Of a DNA stretch of 64,000 bases, positions 1 to 11,647 are shown one piece after another. Where the stretch lies: NCBI GenBank assembly GCA_033085395.1, contig JANQBS010000087.1:1-64000 (forward strand), read 5' to 3'. The notes beneath the pieces were generated by a model. That model did no database searches. It was not told the DNA's origin and saw only the letters and a program-made list of their open reading frames with translations. This DNA comes from Xanthoparmelia taractica. Taxonomy: Eukaryota > Ascomycota > Lecanoromycetes > Lecanorales > Parmeliaceae. Made by a program: the position numbers and the translations under genes. Position 1 is the first letter of the stretch, and the number at the start of each line of letters is the position of its first letter.

Positions 1-93
1 CCTAAAACCATTTGGATTTAAAAGTCAAATGGTTTTAGGTCGATTTTTAGTAGCCTGGAGATGGTTTTAACTTAAAGCGATTTGACTCTAGTA
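1..93. repeat. Palindromic boundary module, left copy
   Basis: Positions 1-39 form an imperfect palindrome that begins CCTAAAACCATTTG and ends CAAATGGTTTTAGG. The sequence then continues through GTCGATTTTTAGTAGCC and a further GATGGTTTT arm. The same module recurs in the same orientation at 17,022-17,115, at the other edge of the island. The window begins inside or at the edge of this copy, so its true start is unknown. It abuts the truncated hAT derivative at about position 95. Confidence 0.7.
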
Positions 94-94
94 G

Positions 95-908
95 ATAGCG
101 TTCTATTTCTTCGAATTATATTAGCTTTTTTAAAAGTTCTCGTTAATTAAGCTAACGCGAATCTAATTAAGAAGCTCTTATAAGAATAATTAAATAATAT
201 ACGCTATATAGAGAATATGTTTAAGATCTCTTATATTCTACTCTTTAAAATTAAGTAAATTATTAAATCTTTATATTATTTATGCGAAGCGTGTAACTTT
301 AATAACTAAGAATATATAATTGTGAAGAACGATCGTGAATTCTTTTTATAATGCGAAGGGAGGAGAGGGAAATTTGCTATCGTAGAATAGATAGTAGATT
401 ACTATTATAATTAACGTGCTAGTAATTCTTCTAATAATTAAATAAATTAAATATATTAATAGTAGTAAAAATGACGCGCTAAGCTCTAGATAATTACGAA
501 GATCTTTCGTAATATAATATCAAATACGATAGCGAGCTTAGCTTAATAACGTGATAATAAAGTGAAGTAATAGTAATAGCGATAATAAAGTGAAGTAATA
601 ACTAGAATAATAACTAGAATACTTAATAACGTGATAATAAAGTAAAGTAATAACTAGAATAATGACTAGAATACGTTCGCATGATTCTATATAGAGTAAC
701 TTCTTCTATATATAGTATATTTCTTATATCCCTGCATATAACATGGAATACCCCTATATATACTAGAAATTTCCTAGATCATTTCATAATACCAGCACGT
801 CTCCTAGATTATTTCATAAAAATCAAATATAATCTCAATATTATATTATACCATGATATAATATCGACACTCCATATCCAAGACCATTCTAGACCTTTCC
901 AACTCGTA
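95..908. mobile_element. Internally deleted hAT derivative (right end kept)
   Basis: Positions 95-266 match about 5,817-5,988 of the large hAT element, inside its transposase. Positions 262-908 match 10,991-11,639, which is the right end of that element. The two source segments are joined at the shared pentamer ATTAA (262-266). The end reads AGACCTTTCC...CGTA (891-908), matching the right terminus of the full element. The left end is missing, because a palindromic module or the window edge replaces it. This is a Ds-like non-autonomous copy, heavily mutated, with no coding capacity. Confidence 0.75.
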
Positions 909-1234
909 CATCTAGATAATATTAAATATTCATATATTTAAATTTTAAATCCCGATTATCTCTAATTCTATAGATTTCAATCTAATACTAATATACTTAA
1001 TTCTAACTCGATTTAGAAAATTCGAAAAGCCTAGTACTAATAGTAGTATACTTAACTAACTTTTTTTTATAGATTTATATTATATTTATTATATAGCTCG
1101 AGAAATAGAATAAGACTTTATACTAAGATCTCTTCGAGAGTACTCGTACTCTAATCTTAGCACGATTTTTAAATAATAGATAATCGATTATAATTAGATA
1201 GAATTCTCTTATTCTAGCTCTATTCTAACTCGAT
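909..1234. repeat. Repeat also present at 16,670-16,890
   Basis: About 955-1175 matches 16,670-16,890 in the same orientation. Shared landmarks are TTTCAA-CTAATACTAA, a T-rich run followed by ATAG-TTTATAT, and the segment AATAGAAT-GGACTT-ATGCC-AG that ends near CTTGACACG. The left copy is the more mutated one. A partial third copy of its first part lies near 16,515-16,560. It is non-coding as far as I can see. It sits just 5' of the helicase gene on one side and beside the helicase 3' copy on the other, so it may be the terminal part of a larger repeat unit that carries the helicase. Confidence 0.6.
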
Positions 1235-1530
1235 ATTATCTATACCTTAATATCTAATCGTTAGAATTTCTTTTTAAGCTTAATAGAATTCGTTTTAATA
1301 AATAAATACTCTCGCTCTCGTTCTAAGAATAATTCTCGCTTATATAAGTAATTTTCTCACGTTTACGATCTAATATAATATAATTTTCTATTAGATCTTA
1401 ACGATAGATTATTTTAAAGAGTAATAAGTCTTCTTAGCAATAGACTTTAATAATAAATATATCAAGTATAACGTTAGAATAATTATAATTTAGAGTTAAA
1501 TTCTAATTCTAAGTTTATATAAGAAATATA
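1235..1530 (-). pseudogene. Second, degraded copy of helicase 3' end
   Basis: Positions 1235-1480 match 2835-3080, which contains the last codons and the 3' flank of the telomere-linked helicase. Shared stretches include TATCTAATCG-TAGAATTTCTTT and TAAGTCTTCTT-G-AATAGACT. This copy has far more C-to-T and G-to-A changes. It marks a second helicase unit of which only the 3' end remains. The 161-bp tandem array lies between the two copies. Confidence 0.55.
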
Positions 1531-2735
1531 TTTTTAAGATATAATTCTTATATATATTATAGATTGTAAGTAGGAAAATAAGTAGAAATCTTTATATTAT
1601 TAATATCGATCTTCGATTTTATAAAGAACTATTAATAATAATTATATAATATACTATAGCTATATAAGAGTTTTCTTATATAGAAAATCTACTTTAAAAA
1701 TGAGATTCTTAGATATATTATATATATTAAGTAGAAAAGTAAGTAGAAATCTTTATACTATTAATGTCGATCTTCGAACTTATATAGAACTATTAATAAT
1801 AATTATATAGTATACTATAGTCGTATAAGGGCTTATTTATATAAGAAATTCATTTTTGAAATAAAATTCTTATATATATTATATATAGCAAGTAGAAAAG
1901 CGAGTAGAGATCTTTATACTTTTTAAATTAATTCTCGAATTTATAGAAGACTACTAAGAATAGTTATATAGTGAATTATAGCTATATAGTAACCTATTTA
2001 TATAGAGAATTTATATTCGAAATAAAATTCTTAGATATATTATATAATTCAAGTAGGAAAGTAAGTAGGGATCTTTATACTTTTAAAATCGATCCCAGAA
2101 TTTATAAAAGACTACTAACCATAGTTATATAGTGCACTATAGCTATATAGGGGCCTATTTATATAGAGAATTCATTTTTGAAATAAAATTCTTATATATA
2201 TTATATATATCAAGTAGAAAAGCGAGTAGGGATCTTTATACTATTATTATTAATCTTCGAATTTACTAAAGACTACGAATAATAATTATATAGTGCAATT
2301 TAGCTATATAAGAGTTTATTTCTATAGAAAATTCATTTTTAAAATAAAATTGAAATATATTTTATATACATTAAGTAGAAAAATAAATAGAGATCTTTTT
2401 ACTATTAAAATTAATCTTCGAATTTACTAAAGACTACTAATAAGAGTTATATAGTGCACTATAGCTATATATAGGCTTATTTATATAGAAAATCCACTTT
2501 TAAAATAAATTTCTTATATATATTATATATATTAAGTAGAAAGGTAAGTAGGAATCTTTTTACTATTAAAATCGGTCTTCGAATTTACAAAAGACTACTA
2601 ATAATAGTTATATAGTGCACTATAGCTATATATGAACTCATTTATATGAGAAATTCATTTTTCAAATAAAATTCTTTTATATATATTATATATTAAGTGG
2701 GAAAATAAGTAATTATCTTTATACTACTAAAAGTA
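1530..2735. repeat. 161-bp tandem repeat array
   Basis: The landmark AAGTAG-AAA--AAGTAG--ATCTTTATAC begins at 1568, 1729, 1890, 2051, 2212, 2373, 2534 and 2695. That is a period of exactly 161 bp over seven units, with a partial unit at each side. Each unit also has a TTCGAATTTA block, an AGTTATATAGTGCACTATAGCTATATA block and a TCATTTTTGAAATAAAATTCTTATATAT block. Units differ by scattered transition-type changes but not in length. It is non-coding and satellite-like. Confidence 0.9.
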
Positions 2736-2998
2736 ATATATTATTAATAAAGTTATTAATAAATATAGAAAGAGATAATAAAAACTAGATAATTCTTGAA
2801 TTTTAATAACTCTTCGTGAATCTATAGATCTATAGCGTCTGGATCTATATATCTAATCGCTAGAATTTCTTTCGAAGCTCGATAAAATTCATTTAATAAA
2901 CGAATACTCTCACTCTCGCCCCATTAATAGACCTCGCTTAAATAAGCAATTTCGTCTCGTCCTCGATCTCGAGAAATATTATTTCTAGAGAGTTCTTG

Positions 2999-3862
2999 TT
3001 AATATTTCGATCCGAAGAGTGATGAGTCTTCTTCGAAATAGACTCCAATAACGAATACACTTAGTATAACGTTAGGATAGCTATAGTTCTCTTTCGTCTT
3101 AAGCCATTTAGCGTCGTTTGAGCTTCGAATCCAATGCTTACATAAGCTGGGTGGCGCTAAACATCGGGTACAGGCGATAAGGTTTCGAATAGCCTTGAAT
3201 TTTCGAAAGTTATCTCGATATTCGACGTATAAGGCCTTGAATTGTTGTGATTCGACTTGACGACAGTAATATAACAAATGATTATCATCTGATATATCAT
3301 TGATATAGCAATAGGGGCATCGATCTTGAAAGAATCGAATAATCGAGGTGATTTTTTCGAAGATAGTCGCTTTTTCTTGATATTGAACTCGTTTTCGCTC
3401 GGCGATATTCGAGAGTTAAATATCACTCTCTCGAATAGACTCGAAATCTATAAATAAATAGTTAATATATATATTAGAAGTGATATAAGTACTTGGAAAG
3501 TAAATACCTTGAGAAATATCTAATATCTTATCTTCGAATCTCTTATTCTCATCACTCTCAAATATCTCCTCAACGTCTAGGCCTATATATATATATATAT
3601 TAGTTAACTATAGAGAGATTAGAGAATTTAATGTCTAACTTACTTGGTCTTGAATAGTCGATGGATCGACAGATATCGCATTTCTCGTCATGTTCTTGAC
3701 AATCCAACTTCGAACCATCAAGATATCCACTCAAGATATTTCTCCGATATCTAGATCCCCTAATATATTCGCTAATATTAGCCTGTTCGAACTTTTCGTT
3801 CTTATTCAATTGACGTTTTAATTGAATAGAGTCTTGAGATTCTAGAAAAATAGCCTCACTGT
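2999..3862 (-). pseudogene. Telomere-linked RecQ-like helicase, 3' part
   Basis: This is the C-terminal part of the helicase whose 5' part lies at 11,648-15,830; the hAT element separates them. On the minus strand 3,854-3,600 gives the post-helicase segment with the block RNILSGYLDG and a C...CDIC zinc-type motif. Then 3,420-2,999 gives a cysteine-rich tail: RCPYC, a later YYCRQ, and CTRCLAPPSLCKHW, ending at a TAA at 2,999. Such paired cysteines after the helicase core are typical of fungal telomere-linked helicases. The right edge at 3,855-3,862 is the octamer CTCACTGT duplicated by the hAT insertion. Reading from 11,648 into 3,854 across one copy of it keeps the frame. The gap between the two cysteine blocks (about 3,430-3,600) looks intronic or degraded. 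Confidence 0.8.
3855..3862. repeat. hAT target-site duplication, left
   Basis: CTCACTGT lies directly outside the left terminus (TACGAGCC...) of the 7,777-bp element. It is identical to the octamer at 11,640-11,647. Confidence 0.88.
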
Positions 3863-4619
3863 TACGAGCCGGAAAGGTCTGATATATTTAATGGGATATC
3901 CCATACCATATCGTATCATACCATATTATGGGAGGGTATTATGAAGGGGTTATATTAGATCACTTATAAAGATATGGGATAAGAAATTACTGATATCATG
4001 AAATGATTTGGGAAATTTCTAGTATATGTAGAGGTATCTTATGATGTAGATTATTTCTTATATCAGGTGGCGGATAAGATAAGAAAATTTTAGATTAATA
4101 TATAAGTTAGGGTGAAATTAGCTTAAGCAATTATTAAACTCCGATACTTAATAAGTAATATTAAGATAAACTCCCTTCTAATTTAATCTCGCTAAGTAAA
4201 TATAATTATTCTAATAAATAATGACTAGAATAATAACTATAATACATTATTTTCTTAAATTGCAATCTACGTAAGATCGTCAAGTCGATCTCTTTCCTAA
4301 TTACTTATAGAATAATTTTAAGTTATCTCTCTTATTCTTTTCGCAGATCTTTAATCTATAAAGATTAATCCTCTATTACTTTGCGTTCGCTTCTCTTCTC
4401 TTAACTAAAAAATAGTTAATAAATAAAATTTTAATAAGAAAGAATTAATTTTTTACTTGAGTTGATCTAGAGAGCACTTTATTATTATTACTAATGTAAT
4501 TAACATTAGAAATCTCCCCTATCTAGTAATTCCGAATTTTTTGATTAGTCTATCTAGCTTCAAGTGATATATTAAGATCTCCCTCTGAGTTTAGTGCATT
4601 TTATTCGCAGTTATTCTAT

Positions 4620-6840
4620 TAATATTCTATATAAGAAATTATTATTAAGGCTCGAAAGGTTAAAGGCGAATAGCTTTTTTAATTATTATATAGTCGCTTA
4701 GCCCATAAGAAACATCGCTTATAAGTTATAGCTTTATCAGGTACGGCTAAGATATCTCTAGCTATACGTGCCATTATTGGGATCTAAGACTCTAAGCTTT
4801 TTTATTAATCAAGAATTAATAGATCCTTAAAATAAATAAAAGATACTTAATTAAGATTAGAAATTCAAGTTATAGCTAGAATAATAAATAGAATATTAAC
4901 CTTCTCTTTTATATCACTAAAATTAATTATTATTCGACACTTCTATCGCTTTTTCGATCTCATTAATAATATCATTAAGCGACTTTACGCGACTTCTTAC
5001 TCGTTTAGCCCTCTATATCTAACTACTAATATCAAGATATTAATAATTTCAATACGTTTATTCGAGCGTATTCCAGTATATCTCTACTCAGAGTGTTTAA
5101 TTAGGCTTAACTTCTTAATTCGGTTCTTTTAATATTATATTCCCGTGACTTAAATGTAAAAGTATTATCTATTTATAAAGATATTCCACACTCGATTGGG
5201 TCTCGCTATAGTAGATAGTTAACTTCTTATAAGCCGCCTTTAAAGTCTCGCGAAGTTCGACTTTTCACAAAACCCGCTTACGTCTTAGCTTTCGAATCTT
5301 CTTCTTAATATAATCAAATAATCTATTATAGATATTAAATATATAATAAATTATTGGCTTTTTATTCTTATTTATTAGCTTCGTAAAAGTATAAAAGAGT
5401 CTAATTAATTCAATTAAATATTCAACTTACGATTATTTATTCGCGCTAAGTCTAAGAAAGCCGTCTAATTTCTCCTCAAAAAAGTGATCGATATCGCTAC
5501 GAAGTAGATAAGATCGTATCAATATATAATAGATTAAGTTTCAACAAACTTTAATATTCTAAAATAGTTTAAGTACGCGTTTTTACTAATATAGCTTCTT
5601 ATCGATAGGTGAATAATGTTAATTAATTAAGTTATAAGTATTGTTGAGTCGTATAGATTAAAGCTCGAAGAAATATTTCTTGCGCTAACTACTAGTATTA
5701 ATGTAGATCCCCATCTTACGAATCTATATATATTAAACATTAGTAATAACTAGAATAATAACTAAAATTTATATATCTTAGCTAAAGTTATTAATAGATC
5801 TTTCTCTTATCTTTAAATAGCGTTCTATTTCTTCGAATTATATTAGCTTTTCTAAAAGTCCTCGTTAATTAAACTAACGCGAATCTTATTAAGAAGCTCT
5901 TATAAGAATAATTAAATAATATGCGTTATATAGAAAATATGTTTAAGACTTCTCGTATCTTACTCTTCAAGATTAAGTAAATTATTAAACTCGCTCTATG
6001 AAAGGGCCTCGATTAAATCACGGAAGAGTATATTATTATTAGTCGTATTATCGATTATCAAAGCCATAATTCGCGCCTTAAGCATATACTTCTCAAGAAT
6101 CGATTATACGAGACTTGCAAACTTCGTATTAGTGTGTTTACCCTCGACGTACTCGAATCTCAGAAGCTTCTTATAATATCTTCAATCGTGATTAATAAAG
6201 AAGTTAAGAAGTATAAAATACGACTAATAATTACTAGTCGATTAGCTATTCAAGGCTAAAGATATCTTGATATTATTATTTAATAGACTCGTATATAGAC
6301 CTAACTCAATCTCTTTAACTTTAGAAAGTAGTCGATTTTTGATTGTAAATATAGAATCTATATTTACGAGAGAGTCAAGGTAGCGAAAGGTTCGTAATAT
6401 CTCTAGGTTATCGGCAATAGCAAATAAGATATCTGTAGCTATAATTCAACGACGAAATTGCTCGAGGAAGTTCGCGCGAGTAAGATATCTATTATCTAGC
6501 TTTGTCTTGATATCTTTCTTTAATCGTCTTTAAAGCGTAAGATATTAATTCTAATTATTATTCTAGTTATCAAATATTAAATAAATTAAATAGATAATAT
6601 ATCTATCGTTAATAGCTCTTAATAATTGTCATCTGCTTAAATATACTAAGACTCGACTTTCGTACGTATACTTTCGATTTAAGGTGTAAATTTATTTTCG
6701 TAATATTATAATCTATTAATAAATAAATAAGAATATTATCGTAGTGACGACATATAATATATAGCTCTCCAGTAGATCGAAGGGCGCAGTCTTAAAAATG
6801 TTTTTATTTCGTAGTCTTTCGAACTATAGAGCCTTAGTTC
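4620..6840 (-). pseudogene. hAT transposase, RIP-degraded
   Basis: Translating the minus strand through stop codons gives a hAT transposase in the usual order. About 6,790-6,640 holds a BED-type finger relic around ELYIICRHYDN. About 6,470-6,000 holds the blocks ILFAIADN, FRYLDSLV, FEYVEGKHTNTKFA and ALIIDNTTNNN, the last being the catalytic Asp region. About 5,590-5,160 holds SDIDHFFEE, IYNRLFDYI and ELRETLKAAYKKLTIYYS. About 4,790-4,640 holds the C-terminal dimerisation domain with IPIMARIARDILAVP and TFRALIII. Many codons have become TAA, TAG or TGA (for example Trp to TGA at VL*KVEL), and small gaps or introns break the frame. It would be about 740 aa if continuous, a normal hAT size. It cannot make an active enzyme. 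Confidence 0.8.
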
Positions 6841-7042
6841 ACTCTCTATCGGCGATTAAGATTCTTAACCTAATTTCTAACTACTTAACTTATCTTTAAT
6901 TATTAGTTTATTTATGTATTATACTTAACTTCGTTATAAACAAAGTAGGGTTTTTTATCTTTAGACTCTAATTCCTCTAAAATAGTAGCGAGAGTATCTT
7001 GACTCTCGTCGAAAGAATAATCGTCGATAGCTATAATACTAT

Positions 7043-7123
7043 CTGCGATATCGAACGATATAGCACTAGCTGCGACATCGGATGATATAGTACTAACTGC
7101 GATATCGAATAATATAGTAAAAT
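7043..7123. repeat. Three tandem 27-bp units in hAT
   Basis: Three consecutive 27-bp units each start CTGCGA-ATCG-A--ATATAG (7,043, 7,070 and 7,097). The 27-bp period is a multiple of three, so it could be a former 9-residue protein repeat. No stop-free frame is convincing enough to name a protein. Confidence 0.6.
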
Positions 7124-8869
7124 TTGAGACTTGAGAGAAAATATAATAGCTTGAATAAAGATAGATAGCATTTATAAAAAATATAGAATATCATGGAAGA
7201 CGCGTCTTCTAGTAATACTTAGTTTTAAACCTAGCTTTAACTACTTAAAATTGATAACTAATACGAAGACTATATAATATATAAACTAATATATAAGATA
7301 AATGTCTCTTCGCTATAGCGTATTAATTAAATTCTAATAAATGCTAATAAAAGGAGTAGAGATTAGTGAGTATAAGAATATAAGAACTAGGGGCCGAAGC
7401 GCGCGAGAGGCTAATTCTCTAATGTAGCTATGCGATAGTACTAGTCGCTAATAAGTTGACTTAATAAAAGAATTTAATAAATTAGAGTATATCTAATATA
7501 AAGTAAATATATAGACTTAAGAAGAGATTAAATTAGAGTATATCTAATATAGGTTAATATGTAGAATAGATTAGCATATCAATTAGATTTCTTTCTGCGC
7601 GAGTTCGAATTTCTATTCTAGTAAATATTCTAGTAATTATCTAAGTTTAGATCTCTATAATTAGCACTTTAGTAACTATCTAAGTTCGAACCTCTATTTT
7701 AATTATAATTCTAGCGATTATCCCTAAAGTTCTTTTTTCTAGATAGCTCTCTGACGTTAATAATACTCTAATATTTCCTAAAATTTTCTTTCTACTCTTT
7801 TTTTCCCGATAAGAATAACACTCGTAATTACGAATAATATCGTAGACTCGTATAAGTCTAACTCTTCTCTTTTAATTATCGATAATGCTATAGAAATACT
7901 TAAAAATATTTTTATATCTTTATTTAAATCTTTTAATATTAAGAAGTTATATAGTCGAAAGAGACTTAAGATTCGATTCAAATCGATAAGAAAGCCGCAA
8001 AAATTAAAAGCTGATAGTAAGTTTATAGAGTAAATATTTTTATTAATACTAACATTATTTCTAAGCTCGCGCGTTATAAGAGATTCGCTATATATAAAAA
8101 TCGACGAACTTAATTATATTACGAAAAGCGTTTACTTAACTAATAAAGGAGATTCTAAGACTTATAAAAAAGAAAGATTTTCGAATTTAATTCTCTATCT
8201 TAAGCGCACTTTAAGAATTAATAAAGATTAGAATTATCTCTAAATTAGATAATAGGTCTTATCTTTCTTATTAAGAAGTAATTATAACTAACTCTTATAT
8301 AGTCGCGTAATTATACGCATTTCACGTAAAAAGAGTTACTTTATAAACTAAGAATATATAGCTTGTTCGTAGCTTACGAAATAAGATAACTATCTATTAA
8401 TTCGAATAAGGCGTATAATAACTAGAATTATAACTAGAATTCTAAGATGCTCTTAAGATTAATTATTATAATTTATATAGCTAGCGATTTCTTTAGTCAA
8501 GAGACTAAGATTATTTACATTAGATGCGAGAAGTTCAAAATTAGCGAGTATATTATTATAGCCTTAAATAATAAGATTATATACTCTCCTCGCATTTATC
8601 GCATCAAGATCGAGCTCGAAACTTATCGTAGCGAAATTATAATTATTCAACTAAAATAATATCGATCCTGGCAGAGATAGTTATCTCGCATTATTATATT
8701 TAAAGTGTCTACCCTAAATGTAACTAGTTATATTACGATATATAACTTTCTCTCGATAATTAAAGAATATATACGAAGGTGATATAATATTAAAGAAGAT
8801 ATATTCCTTCTAAATAGATTAGCGATAACTAGAATAATAACTAGAAATATATAGGCATATCAAAATTAT

Positions 8870-9740
8870 AAGTAAATACATATACCCTTTCCTAAGATAG
8901 CTCCTCAAATTCTTATAATCTAGCTCCCTAAGTTTACGCAGCAGAGATCTATTAGCCTTTCGCCACACGTTCTATATATTAATAAACAAACGTATCTTTA
9001 TATTCGACACGTAGTTTCGCTCGAGATCCTACTTATACGCGAATAGCTTAATATCTAATAATTAATCGTTCTTTTCGAGTTTTGATAGGTCGTAGCGCTT
9101 ACGATCTAAGATATTATCTCTCTCTCTAATAGTTAAAAAGATCTCGCCTATCATATAATTAAAATAAATACTTTTTTATTAAAGATAATTATATACTTTG
9201 CTCTGCTTTCTTATCTTCTATATCTTTTCATAACGAGTTATCGTTCTTATCGACGTAAACTACTATTTTAAAATAAACCTGGAGTCGAAGACGCCGAGCA
9301 ATGATATTACTATATACGCCTTATGTAATTCTATTCTAAGTATTAGCTTAAAAGAATTAATAATTAAAATAATAATTATAAAGGTAAGTAAATATTATCT
9401 AGAGTCGACTTCTTGCTTGCGAAGGGTTTTAATACGTGCTTCCCGCTATAAGTCTAAAGTAATCGCAAATTCGCTAATCTTTTTATAAGCACGAATACGA
9501 TAATTCTTAGCGATATTATTAGCTTTCTTTACGCGTTTTAATTTCTTTTTCTTAAAAATAAAAGTATCGAGTCTTATTCTTAAGCGTTTAATATTAAGAT
9601 TTTCGCTAAAATCTTAAACGACTTTACGCTTTAATTAATTATCTTTAGGTCGATTAATTACGCTATAACGTGAAGTCTTAAACTCAAGATTATCGAACTC
9701 TATATTAAAGAGCGAAAAGTACGTCTAAGAATTTAATTAT
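8870..9740 (-). pseudogene. Unrecognised second coding remnant in hAT
   Basis: Two minus-strand blocks read as protein apart from scattered stops of the RIP type. At 9,740-9,370: FDNLEFKTSRYSVINRPK, then a Lys/Arg-rich helix-like stretch (KKKKLKRVKKANN), ISEFAITLDL, a stop that was probably Gln, and REARIKTLRKQEVD. At 9,180-8,870: GEIFLTIRERDNILDRKRYD, LERNYVSNIKIRLF and WRKANRSLLRKLRELDYKN. Both are rich in charged residues. The transposase is complete without them, so they suggest a passenger gene or a second nested element. I do not recognise the family. Confidence 0.45.
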
Positions 9741-11639
9741 TCTTCTTTTTTAATAGCTAGAAAAAAGATTAACAAAGGAATATAAAGGCAAAAAAAGTGG
9801 TCACTCCTATAAGATCGATACTCTATAGGTTGCGATTTAGCTAAGAATTATTAATTATATACTCTCTATTAGAATAAAAGTATATTAAGTACCTTTAGTT
9901 ATATTAATAATAGAAACGCGTCTCAAATGCTAAAATAAAAGAAAGATACGATAAATAAGGATTATTTGAGGGGAAAGTTTGAGGGGGGAATTATTTAGAT
10001 ATTAATATTTATTATTAAAAGGATTGCCGAGAAGAAAATCGGTTGAGTATTAATTTTTACTATCTATCTAATATGAAAAGATTATCGAGAACCCTACGTG
10101 TTAGCGTCTAAATCGATAAAATTTTAATACGCTTAAATAGTTACTAGAATAATTACTAGAATTAATTATAAGATAAATTTATTCTTATAGAATCTTAATA
10201 CTTATAATAAGAGTATTCTTCTCTCGCTTTCCGATTGAAAAATAAATTAATTCTAATATTATTGCGATAGATATCTAGAAGCATTAATAAATAACATTGA
10301 TTTTATCTATAATATCACGTTTTCTAAGATATATTTATCGTGTACTTTTATTTTCTTTCTATTCTTTCTTCTATCATTTTTTATTCTTCTAATATTCATT
10401 ATTCTTCTATTATTTATTATTCTTTCACTATTTATCTCATTATCTATCTATCTAATAAAGTAAGCTATGGCTTATAAAAGAATCACTGCGCGAGGCAATA
10501 TTTTGAAGTAGATATATTAAATCTATAAATAAAATATTAAGTATAAAGCTAATACGCGAGTAGGCGATAGCACGTAAGAGTAAAGAAAAGACTGAAGGAA
10601 TTATGATATACGTAGCTAATATTAGATAATCTTGAGTATAACTAATTACTTCTACGTAGTCTTTAAGTATTTAATTATTAAGATTAATTAAGAAAAGTAG
10701 ATTAGCGTAAGAACTATCGAGTAATAATGCTCGAAAACGTAGATAAAAAGCTAAAAGTAAGTCTAATCTCGAATCTATCTATTCTATTTTATTAATAAAC
10801 TATAGTTATTACTTTACGTGAGATTCGTCGCTATTAGAGAAAATTCGATTTAATAATCTTTAAGCTCTTCTTTTCGCGAGTAATAAGAAAAATCGCGATA
10901 ATATATATAAAGAAGATATATTTTTCTAGATCGATTATTAAGGTTATTTATAAGTCGGCGAAAGCTTTTCTTTATCACATATTCGAAGATATTAATCTTT
11001 ATACTATTTATGCGAAGCGTGTAACTTTAATAACTAAGAATATATAACTATAAAGAACGATCGCAAATTCTTTTCATAATGCGAAGGAAGGAGAGGAAAA
11101 TTTGCTATCGCAGGATAGATAGTAGATTACTATTATAATTAGCGTGCTAGTAATTCTTCTAATAATTAAATAAATCAAATACACTAATAGCAGTAGAAAT
11201 GGCTCGCTAAGCTCTAGGTGATTACGAAGGTCTTTCGTAACACGATATTAAATGCGATAGCGAGCTTAGCTTAATAACGTGATGATAAAGTGAAGTGATA
11301 ATAATAGCGATAGTAAAATAAGGTGATAGCTAGAATAATAACTAGAATACTTAATAACGTAATAATAAAGTGAAGTAATGACTAGAATAATAACTAGAAT
11401 ACGTTCGCATGATTCTATATAGAGTAACTTCTTCTATATATAGTATATTTCTCATATCCCTACATATAATATGAGATACCCCTGCATATACCAGAAATTT
11501 CCTAGATTATTCCATGATATCAGCACGTCTCTCAGACCATCCCATAAAAATCAAATAATATGATCTTAATATTATACCATACCATGGTATGGTATCGACA
11601 CCCCATATCCCAGACCATCCCAGACCTTTCCGACCCGTA

Positions 11640-11647
11640 CTCACTGT
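11640..11647. repeat. hAT target-site duplication, right
   Basis: CTCACTGT lies directly outside the right terminus (...CGACCCGTA) of the element. It is identical to 3,855-3,862, and it lies within the helicase codons that follow the QESGRAGRD motif. Confidence 0.88.

Larger units (their letters stand above)
3863..11639 (-). mobile_element. 7,777-bp hAT DNA transposon in helicase gene
   Basis: The left terminus reads TACGAGCCGGAAAGGTCT (3,863-3,880). The right terminus, reverse-complemented, reads TACGGGTCGGAAAGGTCT (11,622-11,639), so 16 of 18 bases match. Weaker inverted similarity continues about 200 bp inward, for example GAAATTTCT-GTATATG-AG-GGTATCT. The flanks carry the identical octamer CTCACTGT at 3,855-3,862 and 11,640-11,647. 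Eight-base duplications fit the hAT superfamily, and the internal minus-strand transposase remnant agrees. The element is long for a hAT because it also holds about 4.8 kb beyond the transposase. Heavy RIP has destroyed all its frames. Confidence 0.88.

Noticed and set aside
1530..2735. Evenly spaced repeats as a CRISPR array
   Set aside because: The repeated unit is the whole 161 bp with no unique spacers, and the host is a fungus.
1..3000. A chromosome end
   Set aside because: No telomere repeat array occurs at the window edge; a telomere-linked helicase alone does not prove a subtelomeric position.
3863..11639. Assignment to Mutator-like or CACTA elements
   Set aside because: Their duplications are 9 bp and 2-3 bp; here it is 8 bp, and the transposase motifs are hAT.
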